Assembly: GCF_963422355.1 (NCBI RefSeq)
Contig: NC_085095.1
Span: 6,205,327 to 6,269,326 of the forward strand
Origin: Corticium candelabrum
Lineage: Eukaryota > Porifera > Homoscleromorpha > Homosclerophorida > Plakinidae
Direction: 5' to 3'
Length of the DNA stretch: 64,000 nucleotides
A program made the translations under genes and the position numbers. Shown here one piece after another: positions 26,578 through 38,468 of the stretch (position 1 is the stretch's first letter; every line of letters starts with the position of its first letter). The notes beneath the pieces are model-generated. The model did no database searches. It was given only the letters and a program-made list of their open reading frames with translations, and was not told the DNA's origin.

Positions 26578-29500
26578 GTGATGGAAGCAATAACCAAACA
26601 GTCTAACAATCTTCTTGCAAAGGGGATTACTCTTCAGCTGTACGGCGAAAGTATTGTTGCTATTGAGTCATCTACGGCTCAACAATCTGAGGGTCAAGTA
26701 GGTTTCACACGTGTGAAGCCCATCCACGTTCCACGTGTGAAGCCCACACAACAAGTGGTTGTACGCACACCACTGAAGCAGATGCCTCATGCAATAAGCA
26801 ATTTCCTCCAAGCTTGGCAGATGAATGTGCCAGAAAATCAACACAATCCTCAGGCCTTCTTGGCAAACACCCATCCACAAATTCACCACAAGCTCGTGGA
26901 GAAGATCCTATCACTAAATGGTGTAAAATTCCAACTGGCTGTAATGGCTCGTGTTCACAAACAGACTCTCGGAGGTCTTTACGAATGGAAGGAACCCACA
27001 CTCAGGAATAAAATGGAACCTTTTCTTACAGCCAACAAGATCCCAGAAGCGTTGGACAAGGAATATCAACATATCTTGAAAACATTAAAATGGTTCACTA
27101 ACAAAGGGAGTAGACAGATAGTGGATCACGTCGTAAGATTTCAACTTCACATTGCATGTTACCAACCACTCCATGGTGGTTCCCATCTCCCACTTCCACG
27201 GGAAGTGCAAATAAAGAGCCTTTAGCAACGCTAAAAACAGAGATGACAGCTGTCTATGATAGGTCCTACAGTTGGCACTCTTTCTAGCAAGCCACCACAC
27301 AGAACAGTCCAGTAAATACCCGACAGACAATGGACTGTGTTGGGATGACATTCAAAAACCAACTCCCATCAAACAGATCGATCTCATGGACAAGCAAATC
27401 CCAGACTGGCCGTGAACATTTTCAAATGGGACAAATCATGTATCCACTCAATTATCTAAATATGAGGCACCCAATAAGATTAACCTCCTTCTCATCGGGA
27501 GTGGAATCAAACAACACCACACATGGATCAAACACCTCAACCGCTTACTGCACAATCAAAGTAAGTATGAGCATTGCACGTTCTTCTATGAACATTGCCT
27601 ACATGGATATTTGCAACAAGAACTCCAACAACATATCCTAGAATGTTGAGGCATCAGACATTGAGCCATCTGAGTAGAAATGCCCAAAAAAGGCAAAATA
27701 AACTCGCCTTCCAAACCTATCAAAACCAACACAAAGTACTCTACCTGGTATGTTAGCATCGTGAGGCAAGCCTTCCTCTGTGCTTACTGTGCAACCACAC
27801 GTGCTGTTCCCCTGCTTGCACGTGAGAGAAGTTGCTTAAGCCGGAACTGCTTGCACAGAGGGAAGGATTGGTTGCAAATTCGTACGTCAGCTGATGACGT
27901 GAAGCGGTATGTTCACGTCACAAAACTTGACTTAACTTGATTAGCGTTAGACCTAACATGATTATAATAAGTGTGTGTTGACACGAGTCAGCAAGGTTTG
28001 CATGCAATAAAGACACCAGCATTTACTGTCTACGTAGGTAATCGTGCGAGAAACGGGCAGACCCAAACAGACTGATTGGATTCTTTGCAACTGAGTTACT
28101 TAGAGTCATAATCTCCAATAGGGTTTTTCAAATTTGGATTTCAAACTCAGGTAATTCTTTTACATTCTGGAGCAGCGGGAAAACTACTCAATACTGTGAA
28201 GAGAGCGGATGCTCCCTTTCCCTTCTCTACCTTACTGATATCAATTGAAAGTGTCCAAGAACGTCTGACATTCAGATGCAACCTCACCAATCTGACGCAA
28301 TTCGAGCAAGTGTGCAGCCGTGCTACGAGGGTAGACTTCCGCACAAAGCAATTTTTGCAGCTTTGTAGTCCTGCTCTGTGTGTTGTTGAAACATCTCTAA
28401 AGAAAGGTGTTACTAGACTGACAGGTAGGAAATTACCAGTGAGGGTAACTGCAGCATAGAAATTGCTGCAAGTGTGTAAGTGACCAGCGTGTAAACTGTT
28501 AGCAATATGATCACCCCGTGGAGTGAAAACAAGGAAAATGTGTGTCCAGGGTAGTTAAAAGGTTCCAATAACTCTAATTGCATCGGGTCACTGGCCAATG
28601 GAAACAATGTATTTAGGTCAAATTTTGTGACTTGAACATGCCGCTGCACATTATCAGCTGACGTACAGATTTGCCACCAAGCCTTCCTTCCGTGCGAGCA
28701 GGCGAACAGTACGTGAGGTCATACAGTAAGCATGGAGGAAGGCTTGGCTTGCAAGGCTACTGGTATGTCATCTATGCAGACTTTGAGGTGCTCGTCAGCA
28801 ATTAAAGGACCTACATGTGATCCCAGCAAAGCAACGTCCAGAAAACATCTCATCACAAAGCCTGTAGTTTCTCCTACATCGCCGTATGGTGTGACGATCC
28901 AACTCAACAACGAATCGTCTGCTGAGGACCCAATGCAGCTCAACGCTTCTTAAGAGTGTTTGATCCAAATAGAAGCTGAGATCAAAACCATCCTCTCCAA
29001 CTCAAATCTATTGAGATGATGGCACAAGGTCGGACGGACCACAAAAATGCAAAAGACTGTCACATCTCTGATAAGCCTTTGATCATAGATACCTATAGAG
29101 ATGCTATTGATGGTTTCCACCCAAACACAGGCAAACACAGAAAAGCTTGCCACAAGAAATGCTATTTAGCAAAACACAAACCCAAAGGTGAGAATACGGA
29201 CACTTGCTATGTCTGTGATAAGTCCCTTATAAAGAAGAACTACTGTAATTGCGTTCACGGCCACTGTGACATCACGGGACGATATCATGATGCAGCACAC
29301 AATGTGTGCAATCTCTAGCTGTGATTGTCTTCAACCATCCCCATGGTCTTCCACAATATTTGCGGATACGACAGTCATCTGTTAATGCAAGCCATTCTCA
29401 AGGTGCAAAGAGCAACGTCCATCCAACTGCATTCCCAACAATACAGACAAGTATATCTCGTTTTTTCTCAGTCAGCTACACTTCATCAACAGTGTTCAGT

Positions 29501-29850
29501 TACTGTGGCCTTTCTTGACCAATTGATAAAAAGCACAGAATCCCATCACCATGCACATGACCGGAGAACAAGAATACAAGCCCACCAGCAAAAAGACGTC
29601 TATCCTTACACAACAATTGAGCACAATTTGACAAACCAAAACTGCCATCTCAAGATGGCTTCTATAGCACATTGAATGATGAAGGTATACAGATTACGAC
29701 CACATGCAGAAGGTGTGGTCAATCTTTGAATGCAAGGCCATGGGTGACTATCACGATCTATATTTGTGTACGGATGTACTGCTACTGGCTGACATTTTCA
29801 AGAACTTTAGAAAGACCTGTATGGAGACATACCAACTTGATGCATGTCGT
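26578..29850 (+). pseudogene. Polinton-type fossil A: DNA polymerase B region
   Basis: Read piecewise, the plus strand shows the order seen in Polinton/Maverick protein-primed polymerase B proteins: an N-terminal region with PLHGGSHLPLPREVQ, a zinc-finger-like segment (HHTWIKHLN, YEHCLHGYLQQEL), the exonuclease motif VIYADFEVLV, a Cys/His block around 29,000-29,300 (TCYVCDKSL), PMVFHNICGYDSHL, and [19 protein letters not shown] near 29,750. It is broken, with many breaks, and clearly old. A separate long-TIR element is inserted at 27766-28747, and a Ty3/gypsy fossil abuts the right end. No ATPase, integrase or capsid gene was seen with it. Confidence 0.8.
27766..28747. mobile_element. ~980-bp long-TIR DNA element inside Polinton fossil A
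   Basis: Inverted arms of roughly 150-190 bp start GCAAGCCTTCCTC at 27766 and end GAGGAAGGCTTGG near 28747. Both arms contain TGCTTACTGT, ACGTCAGCTGAT and GTCACAAAA. The interior has no recognised ORF. The polymerase remnants read in the same order on both sides, so this is a later insertion. Confidence 0.75.
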
Positions 29851-31810
29851 CCAGGTACACCACCACACCATTTAGGCCCTGCAACAACTCTTTCATTACC
29901 CCGTTGGAAAATGGCGTGGCTGAATGAATACCAAATGGTAACCGGTGAAATCGAAATAGCCCTTGCGGGTGTTGATTGTAACATACTCCTGCAACATTTA
30001 ATCGAGCACTACTTGCTGGTATGCCTGGCTGAGGTCTGTAATTTTTCCTTCCTGCCAACTTGAAAAAAGGGTCATCAATGTCTAGCAGTGGGTACTTATC
30101 CAGTTGATTGGCTTGATTCACTGTCAGTTTGTAATCTCCACAAACTATCACCGACCCATCGGCTTTGACTACTGCCACCACAGGCACCGCCCAGTTTGAG
30201 AATGGCACAGGGGAAATTATGGCCTGCTCTTGCATCCTAAACAAGCACTTTTTCCAGTTTCTCTCTAAGTGCATATGGCACCTTGCAAGCTTTGAAGAAC
30301 CGAAGTAGTGTGTTTGGATCGACATGGATTGTGGCTTGAATCCACACAACTTTCCTAATTCATCTTTGAAAACATCCTGGTATGTACCCAAAATACGGTC
30401 CAACTTTCTGTCCCGACCTATCTGGAAGATGTCTCCCCAATCCAGGCGGATCTATGATAGCCAGTCTCGGCCCAGGAGGGTGAATTCTTTCTCCCGCACA
30501 ACATGCAACTGCAAGGCCTTGGGCTTGTCCCCTGCTTTGCCTTGACGTGAACTGGTAACACGCCCAGTACTGGAATGGCCTTCCCTCTGCATGCCCTCAA
30601 TACCGTAGAAGTGTCCCGCAGAAAGGGGAATTGAGACCTCATATCTTCTTGTAGGTCTCCTCATAGATGACAGAGCAAGACGTACCTGTAGCCAACTCCA
30701 TCACTAGCTGTGTTCCATTTACTGATAACTGAGTTTTAATGGCAGCTTGCTTCCCTTTGTGAAGTCTGTGGATGTATGCCACACTGTGTTCATCTTCTCC
30801 GTCCTGCTTATAGTTCATCTCAATGGTTTGGGTAGCTCGTGTTGGCTTTGATGTGACTGCCTGTTTAGGTGTGCCCTTTGATCTGCACGCTTTAGCTGCG
30901 TGCCCCAGTTTCTTGCAAGAAAAACACTTTTGCGTGTTTGAACCGACAACTAGCCGAGCTGTGGCCAGATTCACCGCAACGGTAGCAAGGTGGGCTGTTC
31001 TTCTGGCGTTTCTGAACGTACTGGACCTTGGCCGTAGTCGGCAGTGAGACAGCGTTACTGTAGCCCCCTTGGATTTCCTCCGTGTTTTTGTTAGCATCTT
31101 CCATGGCTCGCGCTATGTCCCATGCTCTACCAAAAGACAGATCCCGTTTCGCCAGCAAGCGTCGTTGGATACGCTCATCCGCAACGCCGCACACAAGACG
31201 ATCTCGGAGCATGTATTCCAATGATTTCCCGAATTCACAACATTTTGAAAGCTCCCAAAGCAAAGAAACAAATACGGAGATAGACTCACCTGATTGGCGA
31301 ACACGACTGTTGAACCACAGCTGTTGCAACGTGACTGAAGGACGTAGATTAAGATGCTTAATGAGAACGTCACAAAGGGCTTGAAAAGACTTGTCCCCAT
31401 GTTTGCTAGAAGCTACAAGGCTGCGCAACAATTTGTACGTTTTGGCGCCAACTGCTGAAAGAAAGATTGCCCGCTTCTTACCATCGTCCTTGATACCATT
31501 GGCTGCGAAGTAGAACGTCATGCGTTCAGCGTAATGATTCCAGTCGTCTGTGTGCTCGTCAAACGCGTCCAAGCGTCCCAAAAACTGTCCGCCGGTAAAA
31601 AATATGTGCCTCACCCCGTGGACACTTGCGCGTCACTTATCACGGTCGTAGGAACACTACCCGCATTAGATTCCGTCATCCTCGTCGCCAAAATGTGACG
31701 ATCAGAGACGCTATGCTAGCAGATTACACGTAAAAGTCTTTAACTGTTCTGGATACTACACGTCCGATCCGTACGTACATGTACCGATCTAGATCATACG
31801 CGTACGTGGA
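29851..31810 (-). mobile_element. Ty3/gypsy LTR retrotransposon fossil A (minus strand)
   Basis: Reading leftwards from about 31,690: a primer-binding-site-like TTTTGGCGACGAGG, gag (FLGRLDAFDEHTDDWNHYAE, LVCGVADERIQRRLL), a zinc knuckle CYRCGESGHSSASC, a protease-like stretch, and reverse transcriptase ending in VVVYLDD at the junction with Polinton fossil A near 29,850. Part of the upstream LTR probably lies at 31,694-31,810. Broken, with several breaks; only part of pol is present. Confidence 0.85.
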
Positions 31811-31811
31811 T

Positions 31812-31885
31812 GCCATGGTGTTCAGAACTTTGAAGGCTCATTGCTGTGGAAGCAAGGGTGTAAACACAGCTTCAATTACTAGTGA
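31812..31885 (+). repeat. End fragment of the 55-59 kb dispersed repeat family
   Basis: GGTGTTCAGAACTTTGAAGG through GTAAACACAGCTTCAATTAC matches the right end of the elements at 55362-56066 and 57045-57764, about 24 kb away. Confidence 0.75.
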
Positions 31886-32833
31886 TAGTCTCGTGTAGCC
31901 AGACTCCCTTCCGCCGCGTCACTTCCACGCGCGAAATGGGGTCTGGTGAACAGCCTTTGATGTCGCTGTGTGCCGCGTAACCATAAATCGGCTATCTAAA
32001 GACCGGATTTGGTTTCTTAAATGCTTTCCTAAAGACCAGACTGGTATGCACGCAGTGCAATCCTATCTCATTAGCTTCTCTTGTTTCGTAGGGAACAACT
32101 CAAAGACTACAGCTCGAGTCTTTGCTGCTTGCAAATCTGCATGTCTACAGCAGCAATTAAATGCGGCCACGGGAACGTTGACGTCGGCAGGCTCGACGTC
32201 GTACGTCTAGGGCTGTGCGCGCTTGTGTCACAACGTCGACTGAATGCGAACGCACTGAATTGACGCGAACGTACTCGATGCTGTTTGCTGTTTTGACGTT
32301 AAATTAAAACGACTGCGGACAGTCCAGAGTGAGCGATATCTGGTCTTGGAATTGAAGGGCTTGGAGCTGACGTCATCGAAACAAGATGAGTCGTCTTTCT
32401 GTGTTTGGGTAATCATCTCATGTGTTTTGTGCATTGCCTAATTCACATCGAGTACGTTCGCATTCAGTCTCCTTTTGTGACACAAGCGCACAACGCTACG
32501 ATTGCCTAGGAGATGGAAGCCTGTCGACGTCAACGTTCCCCCGTTCGCATTTAATTGATTGTTGCTGTAGACATGCAGATTTCACAAACAGCAACGACTC
32601 TAGCTGTAGTCTTCGAGTTGTTCTCTACGAAACAAGAGAAGCTAATGAGATAGGATTGCATTGCTTGCGTACCAGTCTGGTCGTTAGTGAAGCGTTAAGA
32701 AACCAAATCCGGTCTTTAGATAGCCGATTTCTGGCTACGCGGCACACAGCGACAGCAAAGGCTGTTCACCAGACCCCATTTCGCGCGGAAGAATGACGCG
32801 GCGGAAAGGGGTCTGTCTGGCTACGCGAGACTA
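31886..32833. mobile_element. Foldback element, 948 bp with ~330-bp inverted arms
   Basis: The left arm (31886-~32220) and right arm (~32500-32833) are near-exact inverted copies, including TAGTCTCGTGTAGCCAGACT at the ends, CGCGCGAAATGGGGTCTGGT, GATAGCC/GGCTATC and TCATTAGCTTCTCTTGTTTC. The central ~280 bp carry no recognised gene. The duplicated MFSD9 segment starts seven bases after its right end. Confidence 0.85.
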
Positions 32834-32839
32834 CTGCGG

Positions 32840-33498
32840 TTACAGGATTTGTTACTCGAATGTACGGCAATGAGTCAAGATTGATCGTCTCTGTTGATGC
32901 TTGCTTCTCAGATTGGTCTCAACTTTGCTACACATATTTCGTTTATCTTCGTTTTACTGATTCCTTTTGAGTTTGCTTCGTCGGTAATGCGTGTTGTCGT
33001 TGCTCATCTTCTGTTGCAGAGAGTCTCGCCGAGAGAGAAGGGTGAGGTGCTAGAAATGGGACAGTCAAGCATCGCATTGGCTCGGATTGCTAGTCCGCAG
33101 TTGGCTGGTCTAGCTATGGAACACAGTACTATGTTACCAGGAACGATTGAAATAGCATTTGCTGCTTTGGCTAGTGGACTGATCTACAAACGTACGGCAC
33201 TGTACATCGTGACTCGTGCCCAGTCCTCCTCCGCGTTATGTTGTTACACCACGTGCGCTAGCTGTCACGTGTGTATAGGTCCATGTGGTTTCACAAGTGT
33301 GGTTGGTCGGAGGACTGGGCACGAGTCTACGGTACATCGTGTCAAACAAAAGAAAGATTGATAGCATTCAATGGTATGACCAGTGGCATAGTTAATGTAT
33401 TCATATTACATTACTTTGAAACTATTATTTTATGTTACTATTTGATCCCAAAGTATCTGACTAGTACTAATGCTGATCAAGTTGTAAAACGTATTCAC
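32840..33498 (+). pseudogene. MFSD9 3' fragment (duplicate of copy B)
   Basis: It matches the last part of exon 5 and the 3' flank of MFSD9 copy B (from about 20,852 to 21,385) at a few per cent divergence. It starts in the middle of the exon with no promoter or upstream exons. About ten bases are missing near 32,885 relative to copy B, and a small palindromic element is inserted at 33202-33341. A 155-aa frame (32894-33361) remains, including SPREKGEVLEMGQSSIALAR. It is a truncated duplicate, not a working transporter, and it is cut by an LTR element at 33,499. Confidence 0.9.
33202..33341. mobile_element. Small palindromic insertion in MFSD9 fragment
   Basis: GACTCGTGCCCAGTCCTCC (33211-33229) and its reverse complement (33309-33327) bracket about 80 bp. 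The 10-mer GTACATCGTG is present on both sides (33202-33211 and 33332-33341). Copy B has a single TTACATCATG at the matching place, so the direct repeat looks like a target duplication. Confidence 0.75.
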
Positions 33499-35931
33499 TG
33501 TAAGGAGGTTGATATTAATACCACGTTACGCGGGCACAGCCAGTAGCGGACTACCACAGTGTGCAGTGTACAGCTACCATCGGCATCCTGACACATGGTG
33601 TTAGGAGTGAATCGTTTCCATGGCTAAAGAAAACGTCAAAGGGCTTGAGAAGCACCCCAAGCGTAACGAGGATTCTGACAGATATGCCGCATCCCGAACA
33701 GCGCCCAATCAGGTAAGCACGGTACTGATGCAAGGAACGCTGACAGCGCCCTGGCCTTTATGCGTCGAGGGCGACGGAGTGCGCAACTGGCGTACTTGGC
33801 GCCAAATGTGGGACGCTTATGCCACGGTGTCCCGGATATACGAACATCTGACGAATACCAACTAGCGACGTTCATCATGTGCCTAGGAGAGGCTGGTGTG
33901 GAGGTGTATAACGCATTCTCAATAACGAGGCAGACAGACGCAGCCTGGCCGCAGTCTTGTCAAAAATGGAGCAACATTTCATTGGCACAATGAATGTTAC
34001 GTATGAACGGTTTGTTTTCAGAACCAGGACGCAGGGACAGGGAGAGACTTTTGAACAGCACTTACTAGCCCTTCGCACTCTTGTCAAGACCTGCAATTTC
34101 CAGGCAATGTCAGAGGATATGATCCGGGACCAAATTGTCTGTGGAATCACAAAAGAGCCATGTGACGATTGAAAGTGATCATAAACCCTTGGAAGTGATT
34201 GTCCAAAAACCGATCCATTCTGCGCCAAAGCGTCTTTAGCGGATGCTCATACAATTACAGGGCTACGACATAACGGTCACGTACAAGCGTGGTAAAGACA
34301 TGTTCGTAGCAGATACGTTGTCGCGAGCACATTTACGGGGTCAAAGCAATCCTATCCCCTCCACAAACGGTTGTAAATCCATCAGTCTGATGCAGTCAGT
34401 TTTCGAACAGGAGTTAGAATTTGTCAACCTCTCCCAGCATCTACCAATCTCTGAAGCCAGACGCAAGGAAATTCAGGTGACTACAGAACAAGATGGATGT
34501 CTGCAGGAGGTCAAGCAGATCGTTATGCGAGGATGGCCACAAAATAAGACGCAGGTACTGCAGACAGTGGCACCTTATTTTCCTTAACGCGACGAGATCG
34601 AAGTACAAAACGGCGTATTATTTCGCGGAGAGCGAATTATAGTCCCTGGTGCGATTCGTCAGTAAACTATGACCGCGTTTCATTCTTCTCACATCGGCAT
34701 TAATGGTAGCCTACGGCGAGCACGCGAACTGTTCTACTGGCCCGGAATGAATGACCACGTAAAGACGTTCATTCAACGATGTGCTACATGTCGTGAAGTA
34801 GATCCAGCTCAGCCGAAACTGACTTTCATCCCGCATACCGTCCCATCTCGACCATGGGCGAAAGTAGCCGTCGATCTCTTCGTTGTTGACAGGTATGGCT
34901 ATATGGTCACGGTTGACAACATGAGCAATTTTTGGGAAGTAGACAGGTTGGACAGCCTCACTTCTCAAAGCATCATCCAGAAACTGAAACCGCATTTTGC
35001 ACGGCATGGCATACCGGATACAGTAATGTCGGACAATGGGCCCCAATTTGTTTCAGCAGAGTTTAGTCGTTTCAGCCAGAACTGGGGTTTTGACCATGTT
35101 ACTTCGAGCCCGGGCTACCCACAATCAAACGTGAAGGTGGAGAATGCAGTAAAAACTACTAAGCGTCTGATGGCGAAAGCCAGGCAGTCGGCGGGCGATC
35201 CGTGGCTTGCTTTCCTCGAGAGTTCCGAAATACTCCCAGCCAAGGGTTCGCGACCAGTCCGGTGCAACGTCTCATGAACCGGCGCACTAAACCTCTGTTG
35301 CCTATGTCGGAATCTCTACTCGTTCCCCGTGAATGTCCGGACGAATCGGCCCAGCGAGCACACCACAAAGCTCAGCAAGCCCGTTATTACAACCAGGGCG
35401 CCACAGACCTTCTTCCTCTGCAGCCTAGAGACATTGTCCGTATCCAACCACGCCCCTCGTCGTCCACATGGCAAAAAGGCACCGTCCAAAAGAAGGTGGG
35501 CATAAGATCGTATCAGGTTAAAGCGGATGGAGATACAGGTGGAACATACGTTCGCAATCGTCGACATCTGAGGCGATCCCACGAAGTCACTACGAAAAAA
35601 CACCCTCTCCAGACTCAGTCTCAGAACAACGCAATGCACAGTCCACAGCTACAAGGAAACAATCAGCCGGCCAGTCGTCGTGTCATACCACGCGAGCGGT
35701 CGACTGGTGAAGCCTCCCAAGTATTTGGACGATTACACCACCTAGATAAGAGTTGCCAGTGATTGACGGAAGGAGATTGCCAAGTCATCAACAGGACAGT
35801 TTTTTAGTTGTTTTTTGTTTTAATCAAGGGGAGATGTAAGGGGGTTGATATTAATACTACGTTACGCGGGCACAGCCGGTAGCGGACTACCACAGTGTGC
35901 AGTGTACATCAACCATCGGCATCCTGATACA
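33499..35931 (+). mobile_element. Ty3/gypsy LTR retrotransposon fossil B
   Basis: Two direct repeats of 97 bp (33499-33595 and 35835-35931) begin TGTAAGG and end ACA, differing at only a few positions. The left is followed by TGGTGTTAGG; the right is preceded by a purine tract AAGGGGAGA. Between them are gag (FRTRTQGQGETFEQHLLALR, DQIVCGITK), RNase H (SDHKPLEVIV, GYDITVTYKRGKD), and integrase with an H2C2 finger (HSSHIG...CATCREVD) and core (MSDNGPQF, SPGYPQSN). It is broken and shorter than a full element. It inserted into the duplicated MFSD9/CAP-Gly segment. Confidence 0.88.
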
Positions 35932-36443
35932 GGTGTTAGCTCAGCTAGTACACTTCTGCACAAGCCTTATATCAGCAGACGTAAACAACAACTAACTGAT
36001 CTGAATGCATTCTAATTTTCTATTGACATAACATGGTATCTTGGGAGATCTTTGGAACAACCAACGAGCACAGATCACTGCTATGAAGACGCACCATACA
36101 CATACAGACTCATGTACTACAAACAGAGTCATTTTGAATTTCAAGTGGGTTGCTGACACTTATCAGACTAATGACAAATTAGTTGCACATAATAAGATAT
36201 TATATTATTAGTCTATTCTTGGTAGGCGGGAGATATGAGCGCAATGTAATAGGTCTATCACTGTACTGTACTTCAAAATTACCATCACACTTGCCAACAG
36301 TCACACTAGCAATAGCACCCGGACATCATATACATTGAAAACAAATATCTTGGACATCATACACAATTTGTCAACAAAAAATTCATTCTAAACAAACTAC
36401 TAGTAATAACACCCTTGTAAATCAGACAGTTACAACCTTGAGT
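35932..36443. other. Duplicated spacer (copy of ~21,600-21,980)
   Basis: No gene. The right half aligns by eye with the spacer 3' of CAP-Gly paralogue 1 (for example ACTGCTATGAAGA and GACAGTTACAAC...TTGAGTCTAGACATCA). Confidence 0.75.
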
Positions 36444-38252
36444 CTAGACATCAACCTCTTTCGTAGATGTGACTAGCTCTGCAGGAACCAGCTTGCCATG
36501 ATTAGGTGCACTAGATAATCAAAACTGAGTAAAACAGATCTAATAAATGATTCAACTGCTTTATAATGTACCATTTAAAGTATGGGCAACTTCCGTCACT
36601 TCCACCTATGTTTCCAACTGTTAACACAAAACGTTGGTCATGCACATAAAAATTACACACAGCAACTAAACCTTACCTGGTAAGTCAAAGACTACACCAA
36701 CGTACTCTTGTGGAAAAACATCACCACATGTCTTCCCCAAATAAGCAACCTCACCAAACTCAGGTTGTCCAAATTGGTTAAGAAGAAATACTGTAGAATT
36801 GATAGTTATGTCGTGCTTATTATTACAATGAGATAACTGAGAGACTGGAGTCAACGTACTAACTGACAAAACTCCTGGTTGATTGACGGGTAATGAGGTA
36901 GTAGCATTTGGGTGTTTACGAGATGAACAACCATCAACATGATTTGCGTTACCACTAGAAGTCACTGGAACTACAGATCTATAATTTGCATACTGCGTAG
37001 GTAATACTGTAGGATGTCTCATGTCCCGATCCTCACTATCTGTTGCTCTAGTGACCTGTACATGTCTAGCTGAAGAACCTTCCAACTTTTGCTGTGACTT
37101 GTGATTAGTATCCATCAAACCTGCACCTTTTCGTGTTGGCATTGGTGATGATGGGCGCTTGCTTAGTTTTCCCAATTTCACAAGCTCATCTCTTGCCTCG
37201 TTTCGCTCAATGCGATATCTTCTGCAACGGTCACGTATTTCCTGGTAAGCATAAGCATTTAACGCTTGTTTCTTTGTAGTTTCCATCAAACCTGCACCTT
37301 TTCGTGTTGGCATTGGTGATGATGGGCGTTTGCTTAGATTTCCCAATTTCACAAGCTCATCTCTTGCCTCGTTTCGCTCAATGCGATATCTTCTGCAACG
37401 GTCACGTATTTCCTCGTAAGCACGAATATTTAACGCTTGTTTCTTCGTAGTTTCAAAATCATTCTCTTGCGCTTGTTCTTTAGACTCCTTCTCCTGCAGC
37501 TTCGTTTCAAGCACTGCCTTGCTAGTTTCTAATTTGCGTTTTGAGTAACTTCCTTGTTCAAGTGTCGTCAACTTCTCTCTGCATTTATGTAGTTCAGTTT
37601 CCATTTTTCTCAACTCTTCATCAGATACAAGTACTTTCTCTTCACCTAACCTCAACTGTGACGTCAACTGTTGAGCCAGAGTCTCCTTTTCAGCAGTTTT
37701 CGTCTGCTCTTCCTCCAAACGTCTGTGTAACTGGTTAGTTTCCTTTTCTAATCGCCGTTTCTCTTCAGACATGTTTACTACCCGGCTCTCTGCCTTTTTT
37801 AAAGCTAAGCGTTCATTGTTTAGATTTTCTATTTCCTGCGTAAGACTTTCAACCTCCTTCACACTGCCTTGCAGTCTCCCTTCCATTTCATGTAGAGCTA
37901 CTTCCTTCTGTCGCTTAGCTTCTTCAAGTTGTGTTTGCAATGATATTGCAAGTTTCTCTGCGTCGTCTGTCTTCTTAGCCTGAAATTCTAATTCTTCTTG
38001 CTTCTGCTTCAGTTGATCTCTGTGGTTTTTTACTTCAGTTCGTTCTTTGCCAAGCAATTTAGTAGCTTTGTCGTGCAATTCCTTACCTTTATCGACAGTT
38101 TTCTCAAATTCATTACATTTCACTCTCAGTGTCTCTTTTTCCAGTCGAAGAGTAGTGATCACATGCATTAGTTCATCAACCTGTTTTTTCTTAGCTTTAG
38201 CCAGCCGCTCTAACTCGCATTGCGCTGTGCTTAGTTTACTCTCTAACTCAAT
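36444..38252 (-). CDS. Coiled-coil protein with C-terminal CAP-Gly domain, paralogue 2
   Basis: Three exons in phase: 38252-36677, 36617-36572 and 36510-36444. The first is a 1.58-kb open exon that starts at an acceptor (IELESKLSTAQCE), so 5' exons lie to the right but were not found. Residues are coiled coil for about 330 codons, then a Ser/Pro linker, then a CAP-Gly domain over the last three exons (FGEVAYLGKTC, YVGVVFDLP, GGSDGSCPYFKC and APNHGKLVPAELV). It is the duplicate of 21981-23580 with the frame intact. A 57-residue unit is tandemly repeated inside (37111-37452). CAP-Gly proteins usually act at microtubules. CLIP and dynactin carry the domain near the N-terminus, so a C-terminal position is less usual. 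No symbol can be given. Confidence 0.75.
37111..37452 (-). repeat. In-frame 171-bp tandem duplication in CAP-Gly paralogue 2
   Basis: Two adjacent 171-bp units (37111-37281 and 37282-~37452), nearly identical, encode 57 residues each with ETTKKQALN, RDRCRRYRIERNEARDELVK and KRPSSPMPTRKGAGLM. Paralogue 1 has only one unit. Confidence 0.92.
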
Positions 38253-38313
38253 CTAAGAAAACAATCAAGCCGGTTAGAAACATTTGTATGTTGTAGCCGT
38301 GACTGTTGTTCTC

Positions 38314-38468
38314 AGTAGTATATCTGGCGTCAAAATGATACCACCTGCCCCTCTCCCATATTTTCGCATCCTCTTCGGGTCATCGCACCCCCTTTGAGGA
38401 CAAGGCTCGAGTCTGCAAAATATGGGGGAATGTCAGGTGGTATCATTTGTGACGCCAGATACACTACT
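38314..38468. mobile_element. 155-bp palindromic element
   Basis: The inverted arms AGTAGTATATCTGGCGTCAA (38314) and its counterpart ending ACTACT (38468) share ATGATACCACCTG and CCCATATTTTGCA-like segments. It sits just upstream of the first CAP-Gly paralogue 2 exon, probably in an intron. Confidence 0.8.

Noticed and set aside
28196-28459. 87-aa plus ORF in the long-TIR element
   Set aside because: No transposase motif, and not shown to be conserved.
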